64,000 nt of DNA from Acanthamoeba lenticulata (Eukaryota; Discosea; Longamoebia; Acanthamoebidae), in contig NAVB01000031.1 of NCBI GenBank assembly GCA_002179805.1, forward strand, positions 1 through 64,000, in the 5' to 3' direction. Shown here in pieces: positions 19,701 to 29,484 of this stretch. The translations under genes were made by a program, and so were the position numbers. The notes under the pieces were generated by a model. The model was not told where the DNA came from. It searched no databases and saw only the letters and a program-made list of their open reading frames with translations. Position 1 is the first letter of the stretch, and the number at the start of each line of letters is the position of its first letter.

Positions 19701-22700
19701 CAAGCACATTCCGTACATTCCTCCTCTGCTTCATGCCCCTGATGGCGCGCCGCCCTTTTGTCCCGCAGACAAGCCGGACGTGCGGAAAATCATCCACTTT
19801 GGGCCGCCCAAGTCGCTCGAGGCCTATTACCAGCAGGCCGGGCGCGCCGGGCGGGACGGCCTGGCCGCGAGCTGCCACTTGCTCTACGCGCCGGGCGACC
19901 TGGCCGGCTATCGCTTCATGGCCGGCCCGGAAAGCACGCGCGCCGAGCGGGCCAAGATGGGCAGCGCCGTCGCGGCCTACGCCTCGACCACGTCGTGCCG
20001 CCAGCAGTTCATCCTTGGCTACTTTGGCGAGACCGCCCCGCCGTGCGGCAACTGCGACAACTGCCTGCAGCCGCCGAGCTCCCGCGACTTTGCCGAGGAG
20101 GCCCTTCTCTTCCTCTCCACCATCTCCCTCACCGGCGGGGTACTTTCCTTCTCCAAGAGGCGCCTTCTTCTCCTTCTTCTTCTTCTTCTTGTTGTTGTTG
20201 TTGTGGTCTCCTCATAGTCTGCATTCAACGCACACACGACAGAAATTCGGGCTGGGGATGATTGTCGACATCTTGCGCGGGTCCAAGTCGGCCAAACTCG
20301 TCGAGCGCAAGTTTGACCGCCTGGCCACGCATGGTACGCACACACACGGTCTCACGTGAACGTTCCCCTGCAAATGGTTGACCGGTCCCTTGCGCAGGGC
20401 GGGGCAAGCAGTACTCCAAAGAGTGGTGGGGCGCACTCGGGCGGCAGCTAACGCGCGAGGGCTACATCACGGAGACCTTCAAGGACATGTTCAAGACCTA
20501 TTCCCTCTCCCCCAAGGGCCAGCGCTGGACCAGTACGCCCATTCATATGTTTGGATTCTTAAAACTTGCCATTTTTTATTGTTTATTTTTGAAGTATTTG
20601 ACGAATGCGTTCGTGGGGACAGCGGCGGGCGCGAATGCGGGCGAGCCGCTGGTGCTGCCCATCCCGGCGGAGATGCGGGAAGAGGAGAACAGCCGCGAGC
20701 GGGTTAAGGAGCGCCAGCGCCAGCAGGCCCACCAGCAGCAGCTGCGCTTCATGGACCGCAACGTCGAGGACCTCTTCAGCCACCTCATCGCCATCAACCG
20801 CGAGGAGGCCCACAGCCGCGGGCTGGCGCCGTACATGGTGATCCCCATCAACGTGCTCGAGACGTTGGCCCGCGTGCGGCCCTCCACCGACGCGCGCTTC
20901 CGCGCCATCGAGGGCATCGACGAGCACAAGGCCAGCACCTATGCCTCCATCTTCCTCGCCGCTATTCAGGTACCGCATTCCGATCATGCCCGTTGGGTTA
21001 ATGTGGCGTGCTGACGCGGCGCACATGCACGCAGCGATTTTGCCAGCAGCGCGTGATGCGGACCGACGTCGGCGCGGCCGAGGCCAAGGCTGGAATGGTC
21101 GGCGTCGACGCGCCGCTGCTGGCGGCCGAGCCGCGCGGACAGAAGCGGCCGCTGGCCTCGACCGAGAGCCTCGAGAAGATGACGCAGGCCAAGATGGAGG
21201 TCTACAAGCTGTTTGCCGAGCAGCAGCTTTCCGTCGAAACGATCAGCCAGTTGCGCAACATCAAGGTATCGAAGCACTGCATCGTTTTGTGCAGTTTTTA
21301 TTCATTTTAAATAACGGACGCCGGGCATTGGAGGATGCAGACGTGCACAGTGTTGTCCTATTTGGCGGCGGCGATCGAGAACGGGTACCCGGTCGAGTGG
21401 GAGCGCCTGGGCATCAGCGACGACGTCCATCGCACTGTCGCCCGCGTGCTCGACCTCATGCCGCCCGGTTCGTCACGCCTCTCATGCTTTGCATTTTTTT
21501 CTCTTTTTTTAAAAAAAATATTAACATGTTTGTATTTCGAAATCAATTTAATAATTTGAAAAATAGAAAAGCGGAGCGTGCTGCGGGCGATCAAGGAGCG
21601 CGTGCCGGACCCGGCCATCGACTACGGTGTCGTGCGGGTCATCCAGGCGCGCTACCTCGCTCATCAGCTCTCTCACCACCCGCCACCGGCCGCCCCGTCC
21701 CAGCCGCCGCCGCAACCGCAGCCACAGCAGCAGTTGCAGCCGCAGCTCAAGAATCCCATCGGCGTCGACAGCGACGAGGAGGCGATCCTCCTCATGCTTG
21801 ACGCCGACGCTGCCGCCGCTGCAGCCGCGGCGGTCGCGAAACCCAACAGCTTTGACGATGATGGCAACAACGACGACGACGGGGCCATGGACGTGGCGCC
21901 GTCGTTCTCGCAGGCGGAGCTCAGCACGCAGCTGCCCACCCAGCGGCCCTCGACCGCGTCCATCGCCGCCACCGCCACCGCCACCTTTGCCAGTCATGTC
22001 AATGCCAGCGGGCCGCGCGTCCTCCCGCCGCGCCAGGCCATGACCCCGCCGCCGCTTGGCTCGGCCCGAGCACCAGCACCAGCACCGGGAGGAAGAGGAG
22101 CACCGACGCTCGCGCGCATGGCCTCCTTCCCGTCGCCCACCGTGTCGTCTTTCTCGACGACAACGACGACTTCAACGACGACGACGAGGACGACCGCGAA
22201 AGATGTGCCTTTGTCGTCGGCCGCGCGTGCGTTGTCGTTTGGCGCCGGGCCGTCATCGGCTCCGCGCGCAGGTGTCGGCGTCGTCCAGCGACCGCTGCCG
22301 CCCTACCCGCCCTCGTTCACGGCGACGCCTAAGGCCATGACCACGACCACCACCGCAGCCACGGCCACGGCCACGACTTCCCAGGCAAGGCCGCCGGGTC
22401 GGGCGAGCAGGTTTGTGCGGCATGCCGGCAACAAGATGTGCCCCTCGCCCAGTACGTCTGCTGAGACACACGCGCGCCTTTGCGCTTCGTTGGGCTGACG
22501 CTCTTGGGGCCTTTTGTATCGTGCGCAGGCGTGTCGCCCGTCAAGCCGCGGCAAGAGGCTGACGAGGACGAGAACGAGGACGCGGGCCAGCGACAGGAGG
22601 GCCCCCTCAAGCGACGGCGGACCGAAGGAGAAAGCCTGGAGCTTCAGGGCCCGCCCGCCACGCAGGAGCCGGCCGTCGCGCTCACCCAGCAGGACCTGCT

Positions 22701-23016
22701 GGCCTCGCAGGCAACTGCGCCGCCGCCGTCGGGCACGCTCACCGAGCAGGACGTCCTGCGCCGGATCCGGTACGGGGCCTCTCTCGCCCGCACGCCGAGC
22801 GTGTGTCGTCGGCCTTTGGGCGCTGAACAACTCGTCGGCTAAGCGTGTTGGTTGGCCTTGGTGGTGAGCAGGGAGGTCGAGGGCGGCGCGTCGGTGCTGG
22901 GCCTGCTGCGCGCGTTTCCAGCGAGCCGAGCGGCCGACGTGGACGCCGTGCTGGCCAGCCTGCAGGAGGCCTTCCTCATCTACCGCGGCGACGACAACCA
23001 CTATCGGCCCCTCTGA
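16792..23016 (+). CDS. WRN-like RecQ helicase with N-terminal doublecortin-like domain
   Basis: RecQ helicases unwind DNA 3' to 5' and protect forks and recombination intermediates. The ATG at 16792 starts [13 protein letters not shown]. Exons 2-4 rebuild a doublecortin (DCX)-like fold: [64 protein letters not shown]. The last strand and the start of the helicase ([19 protein letters not shown]) lie in one uninterrupted exon (about 17360-17806), joined by a Ser/Pro linker. Helicase motifs: Walker [66 protein letters not shown]. Then the RQC zinc site (CGNCDNC) and winged helix, an HRDC domain (20730-20970), and a WRN-type helix-turn-helix ([18 protein letters not shown]). A Gln/Pro/Ala-rich region and a terminal winged-helix-like segment ([20 protein letters not shown]) complete about 1,500 residues. 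No exonuclease domain is seen. The intron at 18150-18739 is exceptionally long. Confidence 0.9.
18150..18739 (+). other. Long (590 bp) intron in the RecQ gene with AT-rich core
   Basis: The donor is GTACGT after the codons for LALQ, and the acceptor is TGCAG before GCCAACGTG; the splice restores [13 protein letters not shown] in phase. Most introns here are 60-200 bp. The last part (18650-18715) is very AT-rich with AATAAT and TATAAT-like repeats. Minus-strand frames inside it show no family resemblance. Confidence 0.7.
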
Positions 23017-23274
23017 TCACCCAAAAGATGTTCTCTCTTGCTACTTTTACTTTATTCTTCTTACCTAGAACTCGGCCACACGGGAAAAGAAAGGAACGAT
23101 GGTTCTGCGTAGTAGCGGGATGCATCACGAACTAGTTGAAGAGGCGTAAAGAAGAATGAGAGCCATGATGTATTTGAAACAGCATGAGGTGAGGGAGAGA
23201 CAGATGTTGTTTTTTTTTGGGTGGGGGGGGGAAGTCCTTGAGCGTAGTAGACATCCAGACTCGTGGAAGAGCCA

Positions 23275-23893
23275 TCAATCTTCGATAACGATGATGAACG
23301 GTCTTTCTAGTTCTTCACCATCAGGCTCACTCACCCTTCTTTGGATACGAACAGAACAGATGACTTCAGAACCTGGCAAGAAGAGCGTGAGTCGTCGTGT
23401 TTTTTTGTCTATCACAAGTGAAAGTAATACCAATAGTCTTGCTACACTGGCAGAGGCCAGGGGCGTTCGTGGTGACCAATGCAGTGACGTTGTTCCGTCT
23501 ACGAGCGACGTTGACGACGTCATCAATGCTGAAGGGAACTCCCTGGACCATTCGTAGAGTGAATGCTGGGAGCAATTTGTTTCTATGAACCTTGCCGCTC
23601 AGCACAAAGTGCGCCTCATTCAGTTGGAAGTAGAAGTAATGGTTGCGGCGCTCGTCCTTCTGATACCACGCGGTACCCTCTCCTCTGATTTCTTCTGCCT
23701 GGTCGGAGATTTTCCACACACTATGGCCAACAATCAACTCGCACCAAACTTCATTCCCTAGATTGTTAAGTGATAAGTGAGGAAAGAACAGAATGTTAGA
23801 GAGGAGTTTGAGTCATGTAAGGACAGAATGTTGAGTGATCATTTGATTGACTGGCTCAGGCGCTTGGCTTTCCTGTTTGGGTACTTGCATGAA
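23275..23893 (-). CDS. Unrecognised small protein gene with CCAAT/TATA promoter
   Basis: The best-supported exon (about 23768-23450, minus) reads NEVWCELIVGHSVWKISDQ, then GTAWYQKDERRNHYFYFQLN, HFVLSGKVHRNKLLPAFTL and VQGVPFSIDDVVNVARRRN. A plausible GTGTAG donor and CCAG acceptor lead to SEVICSVRIQRRVSEPDGEE and the end RPFIIVIED at 23275. No ATG precedes this in frame. The likely first exon starts at 23893 (MQVPKQESQAPEPVNQM), downstream of a clear promoter, but I could not find a phase-compatible splice, so the start is uncertain or the gene carries a defect. Alternating hydrophobic strands suggest a small beta-rich domain. I do not recognise the family. It converges on the RecQ gene, with 258 bp between the stop codons. 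Confidence 0.4.
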
Positions 23894-23959
23894 GGATGTA
23901 GCAGGACTAAGCGGTTTGAAAGAAGTGGACGAAGTGAAGGAAGTGAATGAAGTCCTCAC

Positions 23960-24100
23960 TTTTATAGGTTTTTCCCAAGTTACTGGGTGGACTGTGATGG
24001 TGATTGGCCAGCATAGCAGCATCTCTATTGGCTGACATGAATGGTGCGAGGTGTCTCCCAAGCTGTGGTTCGAAAAGGGTAACGCCAGAACTCTGATTGG
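23960..24100 (-). promoter_or_regulatory. Three CCAAT boxes plus TATA box
   Basis: Read on the minus strand, CCAAT occurs at 24096-24100, 24027-24031 and 24003-24007, followed by TATAAAA at 23960-23966. The first downstream ATG is at 23893, about 67 bases after the TATA box. The order and spacing fit a classic RNA polymerase II promoter with NF-Y type sites for the minus-strand hypothetical gene. Confidence 0.6.
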
Positions 24101-24891
24101 CTGATATACTAAGCCCTGTGGTCTAAGGCGAACGTCACATGGGGTAACCCTCTGCGACTACCCTGCCACAGCACCTTGATTCCATCCTAGGTTTTACTGC
24201 AGGCGGCGAGTGGTCTGAAGAAGGGTTGTAGTATTCCATGATCTTTGAAAGTCCAACTGTGAGAATCAACTTCTCTTACTTCTACTTCTCGGATTGAGCT
24301 TCTCTGCGATCTTCCTCCAAACCTTAATGGATGGATAATGAGGAAGGAGGGCTATGGCGACGGGTTAAGTGTGGTCAACGACTGGTGATCTGTTTGAACC
24401 ATCAATATAACCGTGCAGTCAGTGCTAGAAAAGTGTGACTGTGTGTCCAAAAAGGTGAGGAGTCCTGACGCTGACCGTCAGCGGGAGTAGGAGAAAGGGG
24501 CTTCATCGAGCGTGCGCGGACCAGGCCCATGGCCTTGAGTTGGCGGGGGTCAGCTTGAGCACTTCGTCGAGCCCTGCGATGGCGACTTGTTTTAGCGCTC
24601 GTACAGCTTGTCCTGGTCGTTCGACGGGAAGAGGACGGCTACATCCTCCTCCAACAAAAGTACTTTTTTATGCCACCAAAGCTTCATCGTGCCCCAGCGC
24701 GTGCCGAAAGCCAAAGCGGAGCTTTAACGAACTAGTCAACGCTTCAGTTGTGGTGGTCGTTGGGGGCATCCAAGTGTTGATATTATTGATATATCGTACA
24801 GTGCAAAACAGCTCAACTCGCGGCAATAAGGTGGATCAACCACAACACAAGCGTCCACAACACCCACACGCCACATACACACACTCCCCAA
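24101..24891. other. Gene-poor stretch with a possible decayed coding fragment
   Basis: About 790 bp without a recognisable gene. On the minus strand near 24610-24540 a frame reads AVRALKQVAIAGLDEVLKLT and looks protein-like, but it has no start, no recognisable family and is bounded by stops, so it may be a gene remnant or chance. Nothing else is seen. Confidence 0.35.
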
Positions 24892-26645
24892 TCAGTCCTC
24901 TTCCGAGTCGGTCACCGCGGCCTCGCTCCTCTCGTCCTCCGACTCGTCTCTGCGCGGGGCCTCGTTGCCCGAAAAGTTGATGGCGCCATCGTAGGTGCTC
25001 TCGGCCCGGTCGCGTCCGCCCGCGTCACCGCCAAAGTTGATGGCGCCCGTGTTCTCGCCGTCGCTCTCCGCCACGCTTTCCGCCGCGCCCGAGGTCTCGG
25101 TCTTCTTGCGGGGCGACCTCGCGCCGGTCCTGCCCAACGCGAATTCGGCGCATCAGCACAGGGGCCTCTCGTGTGGCTGGCCTCCCGGAGGTGGCGGTGG
25201 CGGGGACGGGGGAGGTTGAGGACACGTACGAGATCTTGTGGAGCTCAAACTGCTGCGAGAGCGCGCGGGAGGAGGTCATGCCGCGGCCGCGGCGGATGCT
25301 CTTGGCCCGCGTGCGCGAGCGGGCGCCCTTGCCGCCGCTGTTGAGGACCCACAGCGCGTTGGCCGGCAGGTAGGTCAGGAGCGTGATCCAGAAGACCGTG
25401 CAGTTCAGGACCCACCCGCCGGTCGGCTCTGCAAAGGGCCGCACACACACACACACACGCACGAGGTCGGAGGTCAGCGTCCGCCCGGTCTCGCAGTGGC
25501 CTGCGACGCCCAAGAGAGAGAGAGCGCGTACCCCACTTGGACTGCGTGGCGCCGGTGGTCGAGTCGAGGATGTGCCCGGCAAAGGTGCAGGCGGGCCCGC
25601 CCGGCGCGATGCTTCCCGAGTGCGCCCAGAACTTGCACCTTCAGCCCACACGCCCACGTCCACGAGAGCGTGAGATCGAGGACATCTTCATCGTCACCAT
25701 CATCTTCTTCATCATCTTCGCCATCGTCATCTTCATCGCTGAGGACGTACCGGGCGCCGTCGAGGGACACGCCCTGGGCGTCGCGCACGGCGCGCGTGTG
25801 GAGGGACATGAGCACGACCCACGGGAGGACGGTGGTGATGCACAGCAAGAACGCGCTCGCCACGTTGAACGCGTTCACTCCCACCATCACGCGCTGTCAT
25901 CATACACGTCATGAGGATGATGATGATGATGGCGATGAAGAAGACGACGCGTCAGTCCAGGGGGGACACGAAGTGGATGTCGAGGGAAGGGGGCGAAGGT
26001 ACGCGAGAGAGGAAGCGGGCGCAGAAGGCGAGCCCAAAGTGGAACATGGAGAGGGCGCAGGCGAGCACGATGGAGATGATGGTGAAGGCCTCGGCCGCCG
26101 AGTAGATGCCCCACAGCTCGTGGCCGTCGACCTCCTGGTTGTTGAGCATGATGCGGCACCCCGAGTCGCTGTAGAGGCATTCTGGTTTTTGTGCTGTATT
26201 AGTATTCATGTTGTTTTTTTATTAATTTTTTAAAATGTATATTTGTTGCACGTAGCGCCCCCAACAGGGTGAAGAAGGAAAGAGAGGGACCACATACCGA
26301 CGTCGTCGAGGGCGTCGCCTGAGGTTTGCGCAAAATTGAGGAAGAGCCGCGTCTTGTAGTACCCCCGGTCCTGTTCTCGGGAAGGAAGGAGCGTGAGGAG
26401 TCGGGATGAAATATAATAAATAAAACGAAAAACGAAAAACGAAAAACGGAGATAATAAAACATCAACAATCAGAAAACGAAGAGGGGGAAGGGGAGCGGA
26501 CCTCCACCCACCACGGGGTTGGGGCGGCCGAGAGCATGCTGGCGAAAATCAGAGCGGCAATGAATCCCGTGATGAGGTACTTGATATTCACCACCGCCCG
26601 GAACTTATCCCACACCGGGAGCACGTAGTCATCTTTAATGCCCAT
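24892..26645 (-). CDS. Four-helix membrane protein of unknown function
   Basis: The ATG at 26645 begins MGIKDDYVLPVWDKF. Four hydrophobic segments are visible: YLITGFIAALIFASML (exon 1), AFTIISIVLACALSMFHFGL (about 26095), VASAFLLCITTVLPWVVLMS (about 25860) and VFWITLLTYLPANALWVL (about 25400). Between helices 1 and 2 lies a loop with the pair ECLYSDSGCR, suggesting a disulfide in an extracytoplasmic loop, an arrangement resembling claudin or tetraspan proteins. A strongly acidic insert (SDEDDDGEDDEEDD, about 25740) separates helices 3 and 4, and the tail is acidic/Ser-rich, ending TDSEED at 24892. Six or seven short exons; exon 1 uses a GTCCGC donor. Roughly 330 residues. I cannot assign a family beyond the tetraspan topology. 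Confidence 0.55.
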
Positions 26646-27075
26646 GTCTTCCTCCTCTTTCTTCTCGGCAGTTCCCTCCCGCTGCGAAACGTTTGACTTC
26701 CTCTTCCCTCCCTCGTTAGTTGGTTGGTAGCCCTCTTAGCACGATGACTGGCTCGTCCTCGCTCGTGAAACAACGCCCTGCTCAGGTTTCGACCCGTTGG
26801 AAATGGCTGCAATTAATTGCGTTATCTTTGGTATCCACCTCGCTGTCGACGTATCTGCAACCGAATGAAGACATGCGCCAATTAAGGGAAAGAATGATAA
26901 GCAGACGGTATCTGTGGTGGACAAACTCCGTCATTATTGCGGCCGTCACACACAGCAGGAGTGGCCGACAACGCGAAGTACGTCCTCCGCACAGTCAAAC
27001 TGCAGAAGTTTGGCGAGAGAGAGGCGTCTCCTTGTTTTGTTCCTCGCCCCAACACACACTCGCCCGCCACAAGAC
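26646..27075. promoter_or_regulatory. Divergent intergenic region upstream of ELO elongase and tetraspan gene
   Basis: These 430 bp separate the two divergent start codons and should contain both promoters. The elongase frame is open upstream of 27076 without a stop back to 26914, but that part lacks ELO similarity and the ATG at 27076 gives a normal-length protein. Confidence 0.45.
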
Positions 27076-28017
27076 ATGACTGCAGCGGAAATCGTAGTGG
27101 ATGTCGCACATCGCGCGCTGGGCGCCGTCGAGCAGGCCCTGCATGTGTGGGACCCTCTGGTAGATGCCGTGGCGGCCGACGATGAATTGCGTGCGACGCT
27201 TCTCGATTGGCGATGGCCGTTGGTAGGGGCGGTCGTCTACGCTACGCTCTTGGTCATCATTCGTGCCCTCTGCAAGCCGTCCGGTCTCATCGGCCCGTTC
27301 GACCTCCGGTGGATGGTTACGATTCACAACTTCCTTCTCTGCGCTCTCTCCTTCGTCATGGCGACGCAGACGACGTGGGAAGGCGTGCGCGCTTGGAACG
27401 CCGAGCGGCCCCTCATCGATCACTATTGCGATGCTTCGCGCGACGGCTCGCTGGGCATTTACGGCCTGGAGCAGTCGGCCCCCGAACGGCTCCTCAAAGG
27501 TCGCGTGTGGGTGTGGTGCGTCGTCTTCTACCTCTCCAAGTTCTACGAGTTTGTGGACACCATCTTGCTGGCCGCGCGTGGTCGCCCGCTCCACTTCCTT
27601 CACGTCTACCACCACATTATCATCGTTCCGCTGGTCCTGTCCTTCATTCAGGCCGAGATCTTCTACTTCTGGGTGGGCGTCGTTTTCAACTCGACCATCC
27701 ACACCATCATGTACTATTACTACGCCATGACCTCCATGGGCTATGAGATCTGGTGGAAGAAGCACATCACCAAGCTGCAGATCTTCCAATTCTGCTGGGG
27801 CATCTTCTCCTGGTGGCCGTTCCCGGCGGTCTGCGGCTACTCGTGGGGCGCCATCACCCAGGCCCCCATGTTCGTCTTCTGGTTCAACCAGCTCGTCCTC
27901 CTCTCCTTCCTCTACCTCTTCGTCCGCTTCTTCATGCGCACCTACGGCCGCAAGACTGCAGCTGCGCCCAAAGGAGCCAAGTCCGCCTCTGGCAAGGGCA
28001 GGAGGAAGGTCGAATAA
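27076..28017 (+). CDS. ELO-family very-long-chain fatty acid elongase (3-ketoacyl-CoA synthase)
   Basis: ELO proteins condense malonyl-CoA with acyl-CoA in the ER, the first step of fatty-acid elongation. The gene is intronless, 313 residues from the ATG at 27076. It has about seven hydrophobic helices. The signature blocks are KFYEFVDTILLAARGRPLHF, the His box H176VYHH180, NSTIHTIMYYYYAMTS, and KLQIFQFCWGIF. The C-terminus is basic (KGAKSASGKGRRKVE), compatible with an ER-retention type lysine signal, though not a strict KKxx. All catalytic residues are present. The substrate class (saturated, mono- or polyunsaturated) cannot be decided from these motifs. It converges on the MRH receptor gene with 186 bp between stops, and shares the lipid theme with the acyl-CoA synthetase at 6.7-9.8 kb, although they are not neighbours. 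Confidence 0.95.
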   Translation: MTAAEIVVDVAHRALGAVEQALHVWDPLVDAVAADDELRATLLDWRWPLVGAVVYATLLVIIRALCKPSGLIGPFDLRWMVTIHNFLLCALSFVMATQTTWEGVRAWNAERPLIDHYCDASRDGSLGIYGLEQSAPERLLKGRVWVWCVVFYLSKFYEFVDTILLAARGRPLHFLHVYHHIIIVPLVLSFIQAEIFYFWVGVVFNSTIHTIMYYYYAMTSMGYEIWWKKHITKLQIFQFCWGIFSWWPFPAVCGYSWGAITQAPMFVFWFNQLVLLSFLYLFVRFFMRTYGRKTAAAPKGAKSASGKGRRKVE

Positions 28018-28203
28018 ACTTCTTCATCTCGAGCCGCAGCTGCGACGTCAGCCCCGCTCTCGAGAGTCCTTCTTGTTATTGTTCTACACACGCGTAGTGC
28101 GCCTTCTTTCTGGTCCCTTCTTGGCGAGTAGGTCGGGGTGTGTTTATTCTTGTTCTTGCTGCTGCACAAAAAGCTATCGTCTACAACACCATCACCACGA
28201 CCT

Positions 28204-29208
28204 CTACATCTCCTGGTAGCTGCTGCCACCCACGAGACGGCGAACCTTGCGGTAGACGAACACGTGACCGTCCTTGACGAGGCCGGGAAGGGCCAACCAG
28301 AAGTCGACGTTGGGAATGATCTCCTTGCCCTCGTGGTGCCTGTAGAACTTGTTGAAAGCCACACCACCGACAATGTACAGCACCAGCAAGCTCGACAGGC
28401 TGCACCCACACAACAAGAACGAGGAGTTATACAACCATTACAAAAATAATAAAAAACGAAAGCGCAGAAGAAAGGCGGTTTGATTTTCGTACACAATGAT
28501 GAAGATCCAACCACCAGAGATGCCGCCGTCGTCGTCACTCTTGCCACCGCCACCACCGCCGCCACCACCGTTCTTGGCGGGGCAGGCATATTGGCTCGTT
28601 ACTTGCAGAGAGTACGCGATACCGGAAGGTCCCTGAGAAAGAAAGATAAAGGCGGGAGCCGTAGCGGTAGAATCGCTGCGAGCACTCGTGTCAGGTGAAA
28701 TCGCCAAACAATTTGATCACGACACAGAACAAAAATTCACCTACCATCTGAAGGTGATCACGGCCGAGCGGCCTCCCTCGCCACCAGAGAACGAGAGGGT
28801 GGCGCCGTCGGCAGAACTACCCCACTGTGCTGTGGATTGGGAGCCACAGTCGTGGTAGTTTTGATTGGTGTCCTGTTGGCAGACGGCCGGGGTGCTGTCG
28901 GTGGTCGTCCTACAACCGGGGGTATCGACGAAGCCGCAAACCTGAGCAAAGAATGAAAGAAGGGTCAAAGCCAACCAAAGGAGACGAGGGTGAGGGGTCG
29001 TGAAATTGGGTTCCTTTAGATATACCTTGTACGAGTACTTTTGGCCGGTAGGATCCGCGGTGGTAAGAACCTGGCCAGCGAGGGGACTCAAATCGTAGTT
29101 ATTGCCGCCTGCTGAGCCCTTGCAGTCGTTTTGGGCCGTCGTGGCCGAGGCCATGAGGGCGAGCAAGGCAAGCGTGGCGACGAAGCGGAGGAGCGACGCG
29201 CGTTCCAT
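28204..29208 (-). CDS. MRH-domain type I membrane protein (Atg27 / mannose-6-phosphate receptor-like)
   Basis: The ATG at 29208 starts a signal peptide (LLRFVATLALLALMASATTAQ). The lumenal part has an MRH-type pattern: NDCKG...YDLSPLAG, then VCGFVDTPGC, AVCQQDTNQNYHDCGS, GATLSFSGGEGGRSAVITF and LQVTSQYACP, with paired cysteines as in cation-dependent mannose-6-phosphate receptors and Atg27. A Gly-rich linker precedes one transmembrane helix (GGWIFIIV, then SLLVLYIVGGVAF). The cytosolic tail reads KEIIPNVDFWLALPGLVKDG, a conserved tail of this receptor group, and ends GSSYQEM. Four or five exons, roughly 260 residues. It is expected to cycle between Golgi, endosome and lysosome/vacuole or to serve autophagosome formation; sugar binding is not shown by the sequence. 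The start is 276 bp from the divergent SH3 gene. Confidence 0.75.
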
Positions 29209-29484
29209 TTCGTCTTCTCTCTCTTTCTCTCTCTCTCTCTCTTTGATTACAGAGACTCTGCTCTCGGCGAGGCCCGGGCGTAAGGTCAAAAGAACGAAGC
29301 GAAAAAGAAAGCGAAAGGTGTCGTCCCGATAAAGCACCCGAAGTTCCTCCCCTCAAGCCGATAATTTCGCTGCAGCTCATGCCTATCATGCCAAAGCCTC
29401 CTCGCGAGGTTTGGGTTGCTCTGGACCTTCGCCCCAGGACATCACGTTTTGAAACAACAACAAAATACGTTCTGGAGGAGCGAG

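Noticed and set aside
26400..26460. Short AAACG repeats as a possible CRISPR-like or mobile element
   Set aside because: Only a few imperfect pentamer repeats in an intron, with no spacers, terminal repeats or transposase.
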